NCBI RefSeq assembly: GCF_002968575.1
Contig: NZ_PVBM01000011.1
Coordinates: 62,001 to 126,000, forward strand
Origin: Neorhizobium huautlense
GTDB taxonomy: Bacteria; Pseudomonadota; Alphaproteobacteria; Rhizobiales; Rhizobiaceae
Direction: 5' to 3'
Length of the DNA stretch: 64,000 nucleotides
The stretch's first letter is position 1. Every line of letters begins with the position of its first letter. The notes under the pieces were generated by a model. It was not told the origin of the DNA, did not search any database, and worked only from the letters and a program-made list of their open reading frames with translations. This document shows positions 35,204 through 44,309 of this stretch, piece after piece. The translations under genes and the position numbers were made by a program.

Positions 35204-36391
35204 ATGGCCGAAACCGGCAAACGTCGCATCAGCATCCTCGGCTCGACAGGTTCGATCGGCGTCAACACGCTCGATGTGGTAGATCAGCTCGGCGGGCTCG
35301 ACGCTTTTGAGGTCGTGGCAATCACCGGCAACGCCAATATCCCGCTTCTGGCCGCGCAGGCAAAAAGCTGCGGCGCCAAGTTTGCCGTGACCGCCGACGA
35401 AACGCATTATGCCGCATTGAAAGATGCGCTCTCCGGCACCGGCATCGAGATTGCGGCCGGCCGTGAGGCGTTGATCGAGGCAGGCGCGCGTCAATCCGAC
35501 TGGGTCATGGCCGCGATCGTCGGCACCGCCGGCCTTGCTCCGACGCTGGCAGCTGCAAAACGGGGAGCCGATATCGCTCTCGCCAACAAGGAATGCCTCG
35601 TCTCGGCCGGCGAACTCTTCGTCGGAGCGGTTGCCGAAGGTGGCGGCCGGCTGATCCCCGTCGACAGCGAGCACAGTGCCATTTTTCAATCGCTGGAGGA
35701 TGACCAGCATCACGCTGTCGAGCGCATCGTGCTGACGGCGTCCGGCGGTCCGTTCCGCACCTGGACGCGCGAACAGATGGCCGGCGTGACGGCCGAGGTC
35801 GCCCGTGCGCATCCCAATTGGTCGATGGGCCTGAAAATTTCGATCGGCAGCGCGTCGATGTTCAACAAGGCGTTGGAAATGATCGAGGCGAAACACCTTT
35901 TCAACCTTCGCCCCGACCAGATCGAAGTGATCGTGCATCCGCAGTCGGTGATCCACTCGATGGTGGGTTACACGGACGGCTCGGTACTCGCCCAACTCGG
36001 CTGCCCGGACATGCGCACCGCTATCGGTTATGCCCTGACCTACCCCGACCGTCCAACGCTGGATGTTCAGCGGCTGGATTTCGCCAAACTGGCGCGACTG
36101 GATTTCGAGGCTCCGGACGAAGTGCGTTTCCCGGCTCTCCGACTTGCCCGGACGGCACTGCAGCGCGGCGGCGTACAGGGGGCGGTCATGAACGCGGCAG
36201 AGGAAATCGCCTTCCATGCCTTCTGCGCAGGACGTATCGGCTTCCTGAGCATGGCGGATGTGGCCGAACAGGTGATGGATGTAATGCAGGGCCATGGAGC
36301 GGCACGCAGCATGGACGAGGTCTTTGCAGCCGATGACGAGGCAAGGCGCCGCGCCAGCGAAATCATCGCCGGAATGGAAATGGCCGCATAA
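35204..36391 (+). CDS. dxr: 1-deoxy-D-xylulose-5-phosphate reductoisomerase
   Basis: Commits DXP to the MEP isoprenoid pathway by NADPH-dependent reduction and rearrangement. 395 residues. NADPH-binding LGSTGSIG near residue 12, NKECLV, the metal and substrate region PVDSEHSAIFQ, and GGPFRTW are intact. The stop codon sits in the loop of a strong terminator-like hairpin. Convergent with hemA, 32 bp apart. Confidence 0.94.
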   Translation: MAETGKRRISILGSTGSIGVNTLDVVDQLGGLDAFEVVAITGNANIPLLAAQAKSCGAKFAVTADETHYAALKDALSGTGIEIAAGREALIEAGARQSDWVMAAIVGTAGLAPTLAAAKRGADIALANKECLVSAGELFVGAVAEGGGRLIPVDSEHSAIFQSLEDDQHHAVERIVLTASGGPFRTWTREQMAGVTAEVARAHPNWSMGLKISIGSASMFNKALEMIEAKHLFNLRPDQIEVIVHPQSVIHSMVGYTDGSVLAQLGCPDMRTAIGYALTYPDRPTLDVQRLDFAKLARLDFEAPDEVRFPALRLARTALQRGGVQGAVMNAAEEIAFHAFCAGRIGFLSMADVAEQVMDVMQGHGAARSMDEVFAADDEARRRASEIIAGMEMAA

Positions 36392-36400
36392 GCGGCCATT
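36379..36400. terminator. Terminator-like hairpin at the end of dxr
   Basis: Perfect 9-bp stem AATGGCCGC (36379-36387) with GCGGCCATT (36392-36400); the 4-nt loop ATAA contains most of the dxr stop codon. It lies in the 33-bp region between dxr and the convergent hemA and could end transcripts from both strands. The plus-strand tail is CGTTTATCC. Confidence 0.6.
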
Positions 36401-36423
36401 CGTTTATCCAGACTTCAGATCGG

Positions 36424-37638
36424 TCAGGCGACGTGACGGGCGAGCGCGCAACGCGACCAGAGCTGGTGCAGCGAACCCACCAGATGCTCGATATCGGCAT
36501 CCGAATGCAGCGGCGTCGGAGTGATGCGCAGGCGCTCGGTCTTGCGCGGCACCGTCGGATAGTTGATCGGCTGGACATAGATGTCGCAGGTGTCGAGCAG
36601 GATATCCGAGATCCATTTGCACTTTGCAGCATCGCCGACCATGACCGGCACGATGTGGCTCGGATTGTGCATATGCGGAATACCGCGCTGGTCGAGCAGC
36701 GTGCGCAGCTTGCGGACCCGATCCTGGTGGCGAACCCGCTCGAACGGGCTTGCCTTGAGATGCCGGATGGAGGCCAGCGCCCCGGCTGCCAGCGTCGGCG
36801 GAAGGGCGGTGGTGAAGATGAAGCCGGAGGCAAAGGACCGAATGAAGTCGCAGAGCGCGGCCGATGCGGCGATGTAACCGCCCATCACGCCGAACGCCTT
36901 GCCGAGCGTGCCTTCGATGACCGTCAGGCGATCCATCAGACCTTCGCGCTCGGCGATGCCGCCGCCGCGCGGGCCGTACATGCCGACGGCATGAACCTCA
37001 TCGAGATAGGTCATCGCGCCGTATTTGTCGGCGAGATCACAGATTTCCTTGATGGGAGCGATATCGCCGTCCATCGAGTAGACGGATTCGAAAGCGATCA
37101 GCTTCGGCGCATTGGGATCCGCGGCCGCCAGCTTGGCTTCCAGATCGTTGAGATCATTGTGCTTCCAGATGACGCGCTCGCACTTGGCGTGCCGAATCCC
37201 CTCGATCATCGATGCGTGGTTCAGCGCATCGGAGAAAATGATAAGCCCCGGGATCTTCTGGCCAAGCGTGCCGAGCGTCGCCCAGTTCGACATATAGCCG
37301 GAATTGAAGATCAGGCCGGCTTCCTTGCCGTGCAGGTCTGCAAGCTCCTGCTCGAGAAGAACATGATAGTGAGTCGTACCAGAGATATTCCGGGTGCCTC
37401 CCGCACCCGCGCCACAGTGATCGATCGCCTCTTTCATCGCTTCGATCACGGCTGGATGCTGGCCCATGCCGAGATAGTCGTTGGAACACCAGACCGTAAC
37501 TTCTCTCGGTCCATCCGGAGTATGGCGCGTCGCACGCGGAAAATTACCGCGATGTCGTTCGAGATCGGCGAACACACGATACCGTCCTTCCGTATGAAGG
37601 GCGTCCAGTTCGCTCTTGAAAAATGCCTCGAAATCCAT
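36424..37638 (-). CDS. hemA: 5-aminolevulinate synthase
   Basis: PLP enzyme that condenses glycine and succinyl-CoA, the first step of haem and cobalamin tetrapyrrole synthesis in alphaproteobacteria (C4 route). 404 residues; Schiff-base lysine is K247 in EGTLGKAFG, with [18 protein letters not shown] near residue 75 and [16 protein letters not shown] at 212. The long 222-bp upstream region holds a FixK/FnrN-type box, consistent with oxygen control as known for rhizobial hemA genes. Confidence 0.95.
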   Translation of the reverse strand: MDFEAFFKSELDALHTEGRYRVFADLERHRGNFPRATRHTPDGPREVTVWCSNDYLGMGQHPAVIEAMKEAIDHCGAGAGGTRNISGTTHYHVLLEQELADLHGKEAGLIFNSGYMSNWATLGTLGQKIPGLIIFSDALNHASMIEGIRHAKCERVIWKHNDLNDLEAKLAAADPNAPKLIAFESVYSMDGDIAPIKEICDLADKYGAMTYLDEVHAVGMYGPRGGGIAEREGLMDRLTVIEGTLGKAFGVMGGYIAASAALCDFIRSFASGFIFTTALPPTLAAGALASIRHLKASPFERVRHQDRVRKLRTLLDQRGIPHMHNPSHIVPVMVGDAAKCKWISDILLDTCDIYVQPINYPTVPRKTERLRITPTPLHSDADIEHLVGSLHQLWSRCALARHVA

Positions 37639-37785
37639 GTCTCACTCCAGAACCTGCCTCGGTTTTGATTTCAGCCGCGCTTTTCGTCAACCCCGCCAAG
37701 CGCGAATAAAACCGACCTGCGGCAAAAAGGCCCGTTTTTTTGAATTATTCCAAGGAGAACCTAAGCGATATCGAAAGCGTGATAA

Positions 37786-37799
37786 TTGATCCACGTCAA
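37786..37799 (-). promoter_or_regulatory. FixK/FnrN-type anaerobox upstream of hemA
   Basis: TTGATCCACGTCAA: the TTGA-N6-TCAA palindrome recognised by FNR/FixK family regulators, about 148 bp before the hemA start and past the end of the adjacent coxM-like gene, so hemA is the only gene it could serve nearby. Confidence 0.45.
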
Positions 37800-37860
37800 G
37801 TAACGAGGAGAAGAGCGGCTTGGTCTCCTCTCCTCGCTGATTTTCCCGCCTTGATTCGCC

Positions 37861-38658
37861 TCAGCCGGCTGCAGCGATTGCCCTCTTTGCCATGACTTTC
37901 ACGAGGTTTGCCCGGTATTCTGCATTCGCATGCAGATCCGACAACAGGTTGGACGAGTCGACGGAAACGTTTGCCAACGCATCGGCCGACCAGTTGGAGG
38001 CAAGAGCCTGCTCGAAGCCCGGATGACGAAATACCCCATCCGAGCCTGCGCCGGTGACCGCCACACGTACACCTGAAGCCGTCTTCGCGACAAAGACGCC
38101 GGTCATCGCAAACCGTGAAGCCGGATTGTTGAACTTGGCATAACCTGCCTTTTCCGGCGCGTCGAACGTGACGGCCGTCACCATCTCTCCTTCCTCCAAT
38201 GCAGTCTCGAAGAGACCGACGAAGAAATCGTCGGCAGAGAGCGAGCGGCGGTCGGTGACGATGGTGGCGCCGAGTCCGAGCAGACCGGCCGGATAGTCAG
38301 CAGCCGGATCGTTATTGGCAATCGAGCCGCCGATGGTTCCCATATGGCGCACATGCGGATCGCCGATATGGCTGGCGAGATCGCAAATGGCCGGGCACAG
38401 GGCGCGAAGGTCCCGCGAGGCGGCGACATCCGCATGCGGCGTCGCGGCCCCGATCTTCACCCGGCGGCCTTCGATCGAAATTCCGCGAAGCGCCGGAATG
38501 TGGCGAAGGTCGATCAGATCGCTTGGCGCGGCAAGCCGCTGCTTCATGGTCGAGATCAGCGTCATACCGCCGGAAAGGTATTTACCTTCCTCATGGGCGG
38601 ACCGAAGCTGGACGGCATCTTCCACGGAAGAAGCGCGATGATAGCTGGTTGCATACAT
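37861..38658 (-). CDS. FAD-binding subunit of a xanthine dehydrogenase-family enzyme (CoxM-like)
   Basis: 265 residues with the two FAD-binding stretches AHEEGKYLSGGMTLISTM and GDPHVRHMGTIGGSIANNDPAADYP of medium subunits. It passes electrons from the iron-sulfur subunit to an acceptor. Last gene of a three-gene unit (small, large, medium in transcription order). The start MYATSYHRASS has AGGAAGAG at a good distance; a longer in-frame start is inside the upstream gene. Confidence 0.85.
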   Translation of the reverse strand: MYATSYHRASSVEDAVQLRSAHEEGKYLSGGMTLISTMKQRLAAPSDLIDLRHIPALRGISIEGRRVKIGAATPHADVAASRDLRALCPAICDLASHIGDPHVRHMGTIGGSIANNDPAADYPAGLLGLGATIVTDRRSLSADDFFVGLFETALEEGEMVTAVTFDAPEKAGYAKFNNPASRFAMTGVFVAKTASGVRVAVTGAGSDGVFRHPGFEQALASNWSADALANVSVDSSNLLSDLHANAEYRANLVKVMAKRAIAAAG

Positions 38659-38672
38659 ATCTCTCTTCCTCC

Positions 38673-41018
38673 TCAGTGAGCCGCGTGCATTGCCTGCCAC
38701 ACCTTCATCGAAGTGGCGGGCATCGTGAGCCTGTTGGTGCCGATCGCATCCGTGATCGCGTTGATTAGGGCCGGAGGTGAGCCGATCGCACCGGCCTCGC
38801 CGCAACCCTTGATACCGAGCGGATTGCTGGGACATGGCGTATTCTGGTGCGACAGCTTGAACGACGGCAGGTCGTCGGCCCGCGGCATGGCGTAATCCAT
38901 GAAGCTTGCGGTCAGAAGCTGGCCGTTCTCATCATAATGAACGCCTTCGAGCAGCGCCTGGCCGATCCCCTGCGCCAGTCCGCCATGCACCTGTCCCTCG
39001 ACGATCAGCGGGTTGATGATATTGCCGAAGTCGTCGGCAGCCACGAACTGGATGATGTCCGTTTCGCCGGTTTCCGGATCCACTTCCACTTCCGCAATGT
39101 AGCAGCCGGCCGGGAAGGTGAAGTTGGACGGATCATAGAAGGCCGTTTCTTTCAGCCCCGGCTCCATGCCCGACGGCAGGTTATGGGCGGTATAGGCGGC
39201 CAGTGCCACCTGGAACCAGGGGAGCGTCTTGTCGGTGCCGGCGATCTTGAGTTCGCCGTTTTCGATGACGATGTCGCTCTCGTCCGCCTCCATTAGGTGG
39301 GCCGCGATCTTCTTCGCCTTGGCCTCGACCTTGTCGAGCGCCTTGACGATGGCCGACATGCCGACTGCGCCGGAGCGCGAGCCATAGGTGCCCATACCCA
39401 TCTGCACCTTGTCCGTGTCGCCATGGACGATGTTGATGCTTTCGATCGGCACACCGAGACGGCTGGCTACAAGCTGCGCGAAGGTGGTCTCGTGACCCTG
39501 GCCATGGCTATGCGATCCCGTCAACACCTCGATCGTGCCGACCGCATTGACACGCACTTCGGCCGATTCCCAGAGGCCGACGCCGGCGCCTAATGAACCC
39601 ACCGCAGCGGATGGAGCGATACCGCAGGCTTCGATATAGCAGCTCATGCCGATGCCGCGTTTTTTGCCGCGCGCTTGCGCCTCCGATCGCCGGGTAGCAA
39701 ACCCGCTCCAGTCGGCCGCCTGCATGGCGGCATCGAGCGAAGCCTCATAGTTGCCGGCGTCGTAGTTCATGATGACTGGCGTCTGGTAGGGGAAGGACCG
39801 GATGAAATTCTTCCGCCGAAGTTCCGCCGGCGAGAGCCCAAGCTCACGGGCTGCCGTCTCCATGGTCCGTTCGAGCAGGTAGGTCGCCTCGGGTCGGCCC
39901 GCGCCACGATAGGCATCAACAGGCACCGTATTGGTGTAGACGGTGCGCACGTTGGCGTGGATTGCCGGGATCGCGTATTGCCCGGAGAGCAGCGTCGCAT
40001 AGAGATAGGTCGGCACGGCCGAGGAGAAGAGCGACATATAGGCGCCGAGGTTGGCGATCGTGTCGACCTTCAGCGCAGTGATCCGGTGATCTGCATCGAA
40101 AGCCATCTTGACCTTGGAGATATGGTCGCGGCCATGGGCATCGGTCAGGAAGGCCTCGGTGCGGTCCGATGTCCATTTTACCGGCACGTTTGTCTTCTTG
40201 GACGCCCAGAGACAGACGATCTCTTCGGGGTAGATATAGATCTTGGAGCCGAAGCCGCCGCCGACATCCGGCGCGATGACCCGCAGCTTGTTTTCCGGAG
40301 CAACGTTATAAAAGGCGCTCATCACCAGGCGCGCCACATGTGGATTCTGGCTGGTGGTGTAGCAGGTATAGTGATCTTCGGCCGAATCGTAGATGCCAAG
40401 TGTCGCACGCGGCTCCATCGGGTTCGGCGAAAGACGGTTGTTGACGATGTCGATCTCGGTCACATGCGCAGCCGCGGCGATCGCCCTGTCTGCCGCATCG
40501 GGATCACCGATCTGCCAGTCGTAGATGAGATTGCCGGGAGCTTCGGGGTGGATTTGGGGAGCGCCTGCCTGCATGGCGGCGGCAACATCCGCCACCGCAG
40601 GCAGCACTTCGTAATCGATAACGACGGCTTCGGCCGCATCCCTTGCCTCCCCGGAAGAGTCCGCCACCACGATCGCTATGGCATCGCCGACATAACGTAC
40701 CGTATCGACGGCCAGCGGACGCCACGCGCCCATCTTCATCGGCGACCCGTCCTTCGAATGGATCATCCAGCCGCAGATGAGGTTGCCTATGCCGTCGGCC
40801 TGAAGCTGCCTGCCATCCAGCACATCGATGACGCCGGGCATGGATTTCGCGGCACTGACGTCGATGTTCACGATCTTGGCATGCGCATGCGGGCTGCGGA
40901 CGAAATAGGCATATTTCATGCCGGGAACGGTCATGTCATCCGTGTAGCGGCCCTTGCCGGTCAGGAAGCGCTTGTCCTCCTTGCGGGTTACGCGTGCTCC
41001 GATTCCTTCAACACCCAT
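38673..41018 (-). CDS. Molybdopterin-binding subunit, xanthine dehydrogenase family (CoxL form II-like)
   Basis: About 781 residues. Typical large-subunit segments include GIGARVTRKEDKRFLTGKGRYTDDM at the start and the active-site loop DAYRGAGRPEATYLLER. The AYRGAGR loop marks the 'form II' class, whose members may not oxidise CO; true CO dehydrogenase has a Cys loop there. Substrate is therefore open (aldehydes or purines are options). The third-codon ATG at 41018 is preferred because AAGGAG lies 7 nt before it. Confidence 0.85.
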   Translation of the reverse strand: MGVEGIGARVTRKEDKRFLTGKGRYTDDMTVPGMKYAYFVRSPHAHAKIVNIDVSAAKSMPGVIDVLDGRQLQADGIGNLICGWMIHSKDGSPMKMGAWRPLAVDTVRYVGDAIAIVVADSSGEARDAAEAVVIDYEVLPAVADVAAAMQAGAPQIHPEAPGNLIYDWQIGDPDAADRAIAAAAHVTEIDIVNNRLSPNPMEPRATLGIYDSAEDHYTCYTTSQNPHVARLVMSAFYNVAPENKLRVIAPDVGGGFGSKIYIYPEEIVCLWASKKTNVPVKWTSDRTEAFLTDAHGRDHISKVKMAFDADHRITALKVDTIANLGAYMSLFSSAVPTYLYATLLSGQYAIPAIHANVRTVYTNTVPVDAYRGAGRPEATYLLERTMETAARELGLSPAELRRKNFIRSFPYQTPVIMNYDAGNYEASLDAAMQAADWSGFATRRSEAQARGKKRGIGMSCYIEACGIAPSAAVGSLGAGVGLWESAEVRVNAVGTIEVLTGSHSHGQGHETTFAQLVASRLGVPIESINIVHGDTDKVQMGMGTYGSRSGAVGMSAIVKALDKVEAKAKKIAAHLMEADESDIVIENGELKIAGTDKTLPWFQVALAAYTAHNLPSGMEPGLKETAFYDPSNFTFPAGCYIAEVEVDPETGETDIIQFVAADDFGNIINPLIVEGQVHGGLAQGIGQALLEGVHYDENGQLLTASFMDYAMPRADDLPSFKLSHQNTPCPSNPLGIKGCGEAGAIGSPPALINAITDAIGTNRLTMPATSMKVWQAMHAAH

Positions 41019-41135
41019 TTTCATCTCCTTCAGAAATGAATGAATAGCGAATTAGCAATTTATCGCGCGAGGAAGTGCGAGCGGCGGCACCCCTGAAGGA
41101 GCCGGAAGCCGCATCACTACTCCAATCCGACGTCG

Positions 41136-41624
41136 TTATTCCGCAGCTTGTCGACCCGACGCCATTTCAGCATCGGCGGCCAGGATGGCCTTGACGATAT
41201 TGTGGTAGCCGGTGCACCGACAGATATTGCCGTCGAGCTCCGCCCGGACCTTCTCCTCAGTCAGGCTGCCGCCATGGCGGTTGATCATGTCGACCGCGGT
41301 CATCACCATGCCGGGCGTACAAAAGCCGCATTGCAGTCCGTGATGCTCTTTGAACGCCGCCTGGACGGGATGCAATTCGCTTTGACCGGCGAGACCCTCG
41401 ATCGTCGTGATCGTGGAGCCTGAGGCCTGCACGGCCAAGATGGAACAGCTTTTGACCGAACGGCCGTCCATATGGATAACGCACGCGCCGCATTGGGTCG
41501 TGTCGCATCCCACATGCGTTCCAGTCAAACCAAGCTTTTCGCGGATGAAATGCACGAGCAGCGTGCGGTCTTCGCACTCGCCGCTCATCGTGCGGCCATT
41601 CACGGTCAGCGTCACTTTCGTCAT
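41136..41624 (-). CDS. [2Fe-2S] subunit of a xanthine dehydrogenase-family enzyme (CoxS-like)
   Basis: 162 residues: plant-type ferredoxin cluster [12 protein letters not shown], then CGFCTPGM and the second cluster [10 protein letters not shown]. Transfers electrons from the molybdenum site to FAD. First gene of the unit, with GAGGAAATCG before the ATG; a 117-bp gap separates it from the large subunit, which probably means a small internal leader. No maturation genes (CoxD/E/F or XdhC) lie next to it. Confidence 0.87.
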   Translation of the reverse strand: MTKVTLTVNGRTMSGECEDRTLLVHFIREKLGLTGTHVGCDTTQCGACVIHMDGRSVKSCSILAVQASGSTITTIEGLAGQSELHPVQAAFKEHHGLQCGFCTPGMVMTAVDMINRHGGSLTEEKVRAELDGNICRCTGYHNIVKAILAADAEMASGRQAAE

Positions 41625-41914
41625 CGATTTCCTCCTCGTATCCCTCCCGGACACGCAGAACATCATTTGCTCTTTTGCCGCGAGGATCAACTGCTACTTT
41701 CCACGGGATCGGCAATTATTTGATCCTCGATTCCGGTAAGGGAACCCGGGTAAGCACCCGCGAAGCAAGGAAAAAATCGGGAACCTCGACAAGCCCCGGT
41801 ATGGACTCCTGCGCGCTCCGCTTTATTGTTCCCGCCGATGGCTGCCGGGCGACTGACCGAGGCAAATGCCCAATCGTGTCGACAGCCGGGTCACAAGAAA
41901 ACAAGGAGGAAGTC

Positions 41915-42178
41915 ATGAAGAAGGCCATGGTGCTTTTGATGGTGGGTGTATCCCTCGCGAGCTGCACTGCCACCGAACAGGGGGCCGGCATCGGCGCCGC
42001 ATCCGGCGCCGTAATCGGTGGGCTTGCAACCGGCAACGTACGTGGCGCCGCTGTCGGGGCAGCGATCGGCGGCGTTTCGGGTGCACTGATCGGCTCAGTC
42101 GCCGAACAGCCGGGCCAATGCTACTACCGCGACCGTTACGGTCGGCGCTATGTTGACGATTGCCCGCGCCGCTATTGA
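41915..42178 (+). CDS. Glycine-zipper lipoprotein
   Basis: 87 residues. Signal MKKAMVLLMVGVSLASC with lipobox, then a glycine-zipper repeat region GAGIGAASGAVIGGLATG / GAAVGAAIGGVSGALIG that could insert in or pack on the outer membrane, and a basic C-terminus CYYRDRYGRRYVDDCPRRY with two Cys. Role unknown. A ribosome-binding AGGAGGA precedes the ATG, and a strong terminator follows the gene, so it is monocistronic. The 290-bp region upstream, to the coxS start, contains no other gene I can support. Confidence 0.75.
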   Translation: MKKAMVLLMVGVSLASCTATEQGAGIGAASGAVIGGLATGNVRGAAVGAAIGGVSGALIGSVAEQPGQCYYRDRYGRRYVDDCPRRY

Positions 42179-42206
42179 ACAAGCGTCCGTAGGAACCAAG
42201 GCTGTG

Positions 42207-42237
42207 GCCCCGGAGCAATTTCCGGGGCTTATTCTTT
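42207..42237 (+). terminator. Rho-independent terminator after the glycine-zipper gene
   Basis: Stem GCCCCGGA (42207-42214) with TCCGGGGC (42221-42228), 6-nt loop, followed by TTATTCTTT. It is 28 bp after the stop codon. Confidence 0.7.
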
Positions 42238-42357
42238 CATGAAATCATCACGAAAGGCAGACAAGGGGTACCCCGTCTCCTCTTTTGCGGTTAGATAGGT
42301 TTCTTTGTCGGGGGCTATGAGGGCCTTCCGCCGGGGAAGCGACAGTTAAATTTGCGT

Positions 42358-44280
42358 ATGCGGAACAAAGGCACTGGGCGGATGAAAGACCCGAGGGTGA
42401 AGGCAGCAGGCACCGTTCTGCTGGCGGCGGCCCTCCTGTTCTGTCCGCCGCTTGCGGGGAGTGCATACGCATTCAAGATTTTCGGCATAACGCTCTTTGG
42501 CGACAACGAGGATACCGTCGAAGTCATCGATCCCGTCCGCTACGATGCGACCCTGCAGACCGGAGATGCGGACAAGGACCTCAAGGAGCGGCTTGAAAAC
42601 GCTGCTTCGCTTGTCACCGATGAGAAACAGCCCGTTTCGGGCGATCTTGGCGTCGTGATCAAGGCGCGCGAGGATCGCAAGCGCCTCATCGCGGTGCTTT
42701 TCGAGGAGGCCCGCTACGGCGGCATCGTACAGATTTCTATTGCTGGCACCGACATCGACCGCTTGCCGCCCAATCCCGCCTTCGATCACTCCGCTCCGGT
42801 TCCCGTTGCCGTGCGTGTCGATCCCGGCCCGGTGTTCAAGCTCGGCTCGGCCCGTTTCGAAGGCGATGCGGTGGGGCGGGATCCGGAAAAGTATGACCTT
42901 GTGCCGGGCGGCGAAGCCGGCTCGCGCCTCATTCTCAAGGCCGGCGAGCAACTTCTTGTCGACCTAAAAAACGAGGGGCGTCCGCTCGCCAGGCTGACAG
43001 ACCGGAAGGTAACCGCCGATCACAGGACAAAAACGATCGACGTGGTGATGGGCGCCGTCGGTGGACCTGTGGCTCCTTTTGGAGAAGTCGCGGTCAAGGG
43101 ATCGCGGACCGTCGATGCCGCCTTCATCAGCCGCTATTCGCGGCTGGACAAACGCGAACGCTATTCGCCCGAACAGTTGAAGAAGGCTTCCGAGCGCCTG
43201 CGCGAGCTCGGCGTCTTTTCCAGCGTGACGATCCGCGAGGCCGACGCGCTGGCTCCCGACGGATCGCTGCCGCTGACGATCGAAATTTCCGAGGGCAAAC
43301 ACCGTTATTTTGGCTTCGGCGCGGAATATTCCTCGATCGACGGCGCAGGCCTGGAAGGCTACTGGGGGCATCGCAACCTGTTCGGTGAGGCGGAATCGCT
43401 GCGCATCGAGGGATCGGTCTCCGGAATCGGCGCGACGACCGACGTCAGCACCTTCAATTATTCGGCCGGTATCATCTTCACCAAGCCCGGAGCTTTCGTG
43501 CCGGAAGCTACCTTCGAATCCCGTCTGGAAGCGAAGAGCGAGACACCCGACGTCTATGAGGCGCAATCGGTCACCTATTCGGCCACCATCGCCTATGAGC
43601 TCAATGAGACGGACAAGCTGACCGGCGGTGGCGAGGTGGCGTGGATCAACACCGATGACGCCTTCGGCAAGAACCAGTATGTCACCCTCAGCGTGCCGCT
43701 GAGCTTCGAACGCGATGCCCGCGACAACAAGCTCGATCCGACCGAAGGCTATCATGCCACGCTTGCGGCGAAACCGAGCTACGAAGTTCTCGACGGAACC
43801 ATCTTCTCCTCGTTCGAAGGCTCGATCTCCGGCTATCTCGGCTTCGGAGAGGAGGACGGCATCGTGCTTGCAGGCCGTCTGGCCGCAGGAACGCTTGTGG
43901 GCGGCGACGGTCTTGAAACTATTCCGGCGACGCGCAGATTCTTCGCCGGAGGCGGAGGATCGGTGCGCGGCTATGCTTATCGCGAAATCTCCCCCTACAA
44001 CAGCGCCGGCGAAGCCACCGGCGGGCGATCTTATGCACTTGGATCTTTCGAAGTGAGGGTAAAAGTGTCAGAGAAGGTGGGCATTGTACCGTTTATCGAC
44101 GTCGGCACTGTTTCGACCGGAATCGTGCCTGATTTTTCTGATATTCGTGCTGGTGCAGGGATCGGCGTAAGATATGCCACGCCTTTCGGGTCGCTTCGGC
44201 TGGACGTTGCAACTCCACTGCAACGGTATGACGGCGGCAGCCAATACGGTATTTATGCAGGCATCGGGCAGGCATTCTGA
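42358..44280 (+). CDS. tamA: TamA, outer membrane translocation and assembly module
   Basis: About 640 residues. A signal peptide (GTVLLAAALLFCPPLAGSAYA) leads to POTRA-like repeats (residues about 60-300) and a C-terminal Omp85 barrel of about 16 strands that ends ...SQYGIYAGIGQAF, a terminal Phe as required for barrel insertion. Inside are the barrel features ARRFFAGGGGSVRGY (lid-loop VRGY motif) typical of the family. Works with TamB in outer membrane protein and lipid trafficking. TTG at 42352 or ATG at 42382 are alternative starts. tamB follows 29 bp later. Confidence 0.9.
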   Translation: MRNKGTGRMKDPRVKAAGTVLLAAALLFCPPLAGSAYAFKIFGITLFGDNEDTVEVIDPVRYDATLQTGDADKDLKERLENAASLVTDEKQPVSGDLGVVIKAREDRKRLIAVLFEEARYGGIVQISIAGTDIDRLPPNPAFDHSAPVPVAVRVDPGPVFKLGSARFEGDAVGRDPEKYDLVPGGEAGSRLILKAGEQLLVDLKNEGRPLARLTDRKVTADHRTKTIDVVMGAVGGPVAPFGEVAVKGSRTVDAAFISRYSRLDKRERYSPEQLKKASERLRELGVFSSVTIREADALAPDGSLPLTIEISEGKHRYFGFGAEYSSIDGAGLEGYWGHRNLFGEAESLRIEGSVSGIGATTDVSTFNYSAGIIFTKPGAFVPEATFESRLEAKSETPDVYEAQSVTYSATIAYELNETDKLTGGGEVAWINTDDAFGKNQYVTLSVPLSFERDARDNKLDPTEGYHATLAAKPSYEVLDGTIFSSFEGSISGYLGFGEEDGIVLAGRLAAGTLVGGDGLETIPATRRFFAGGGGSVRGYAYREISPYNSAGEATGGRSYALGSFEVRVKVSEKVGIVPFIDVGTVSTGIVPDFSDIRAGAGIGVRYATPFGSLRLDVATPLQRYDGGSQYGIYAGIGQAF

Positions 44281-44309
44281 GAGGCTTTTGGAAAGGTGAA
44301 GTTGCAGGC

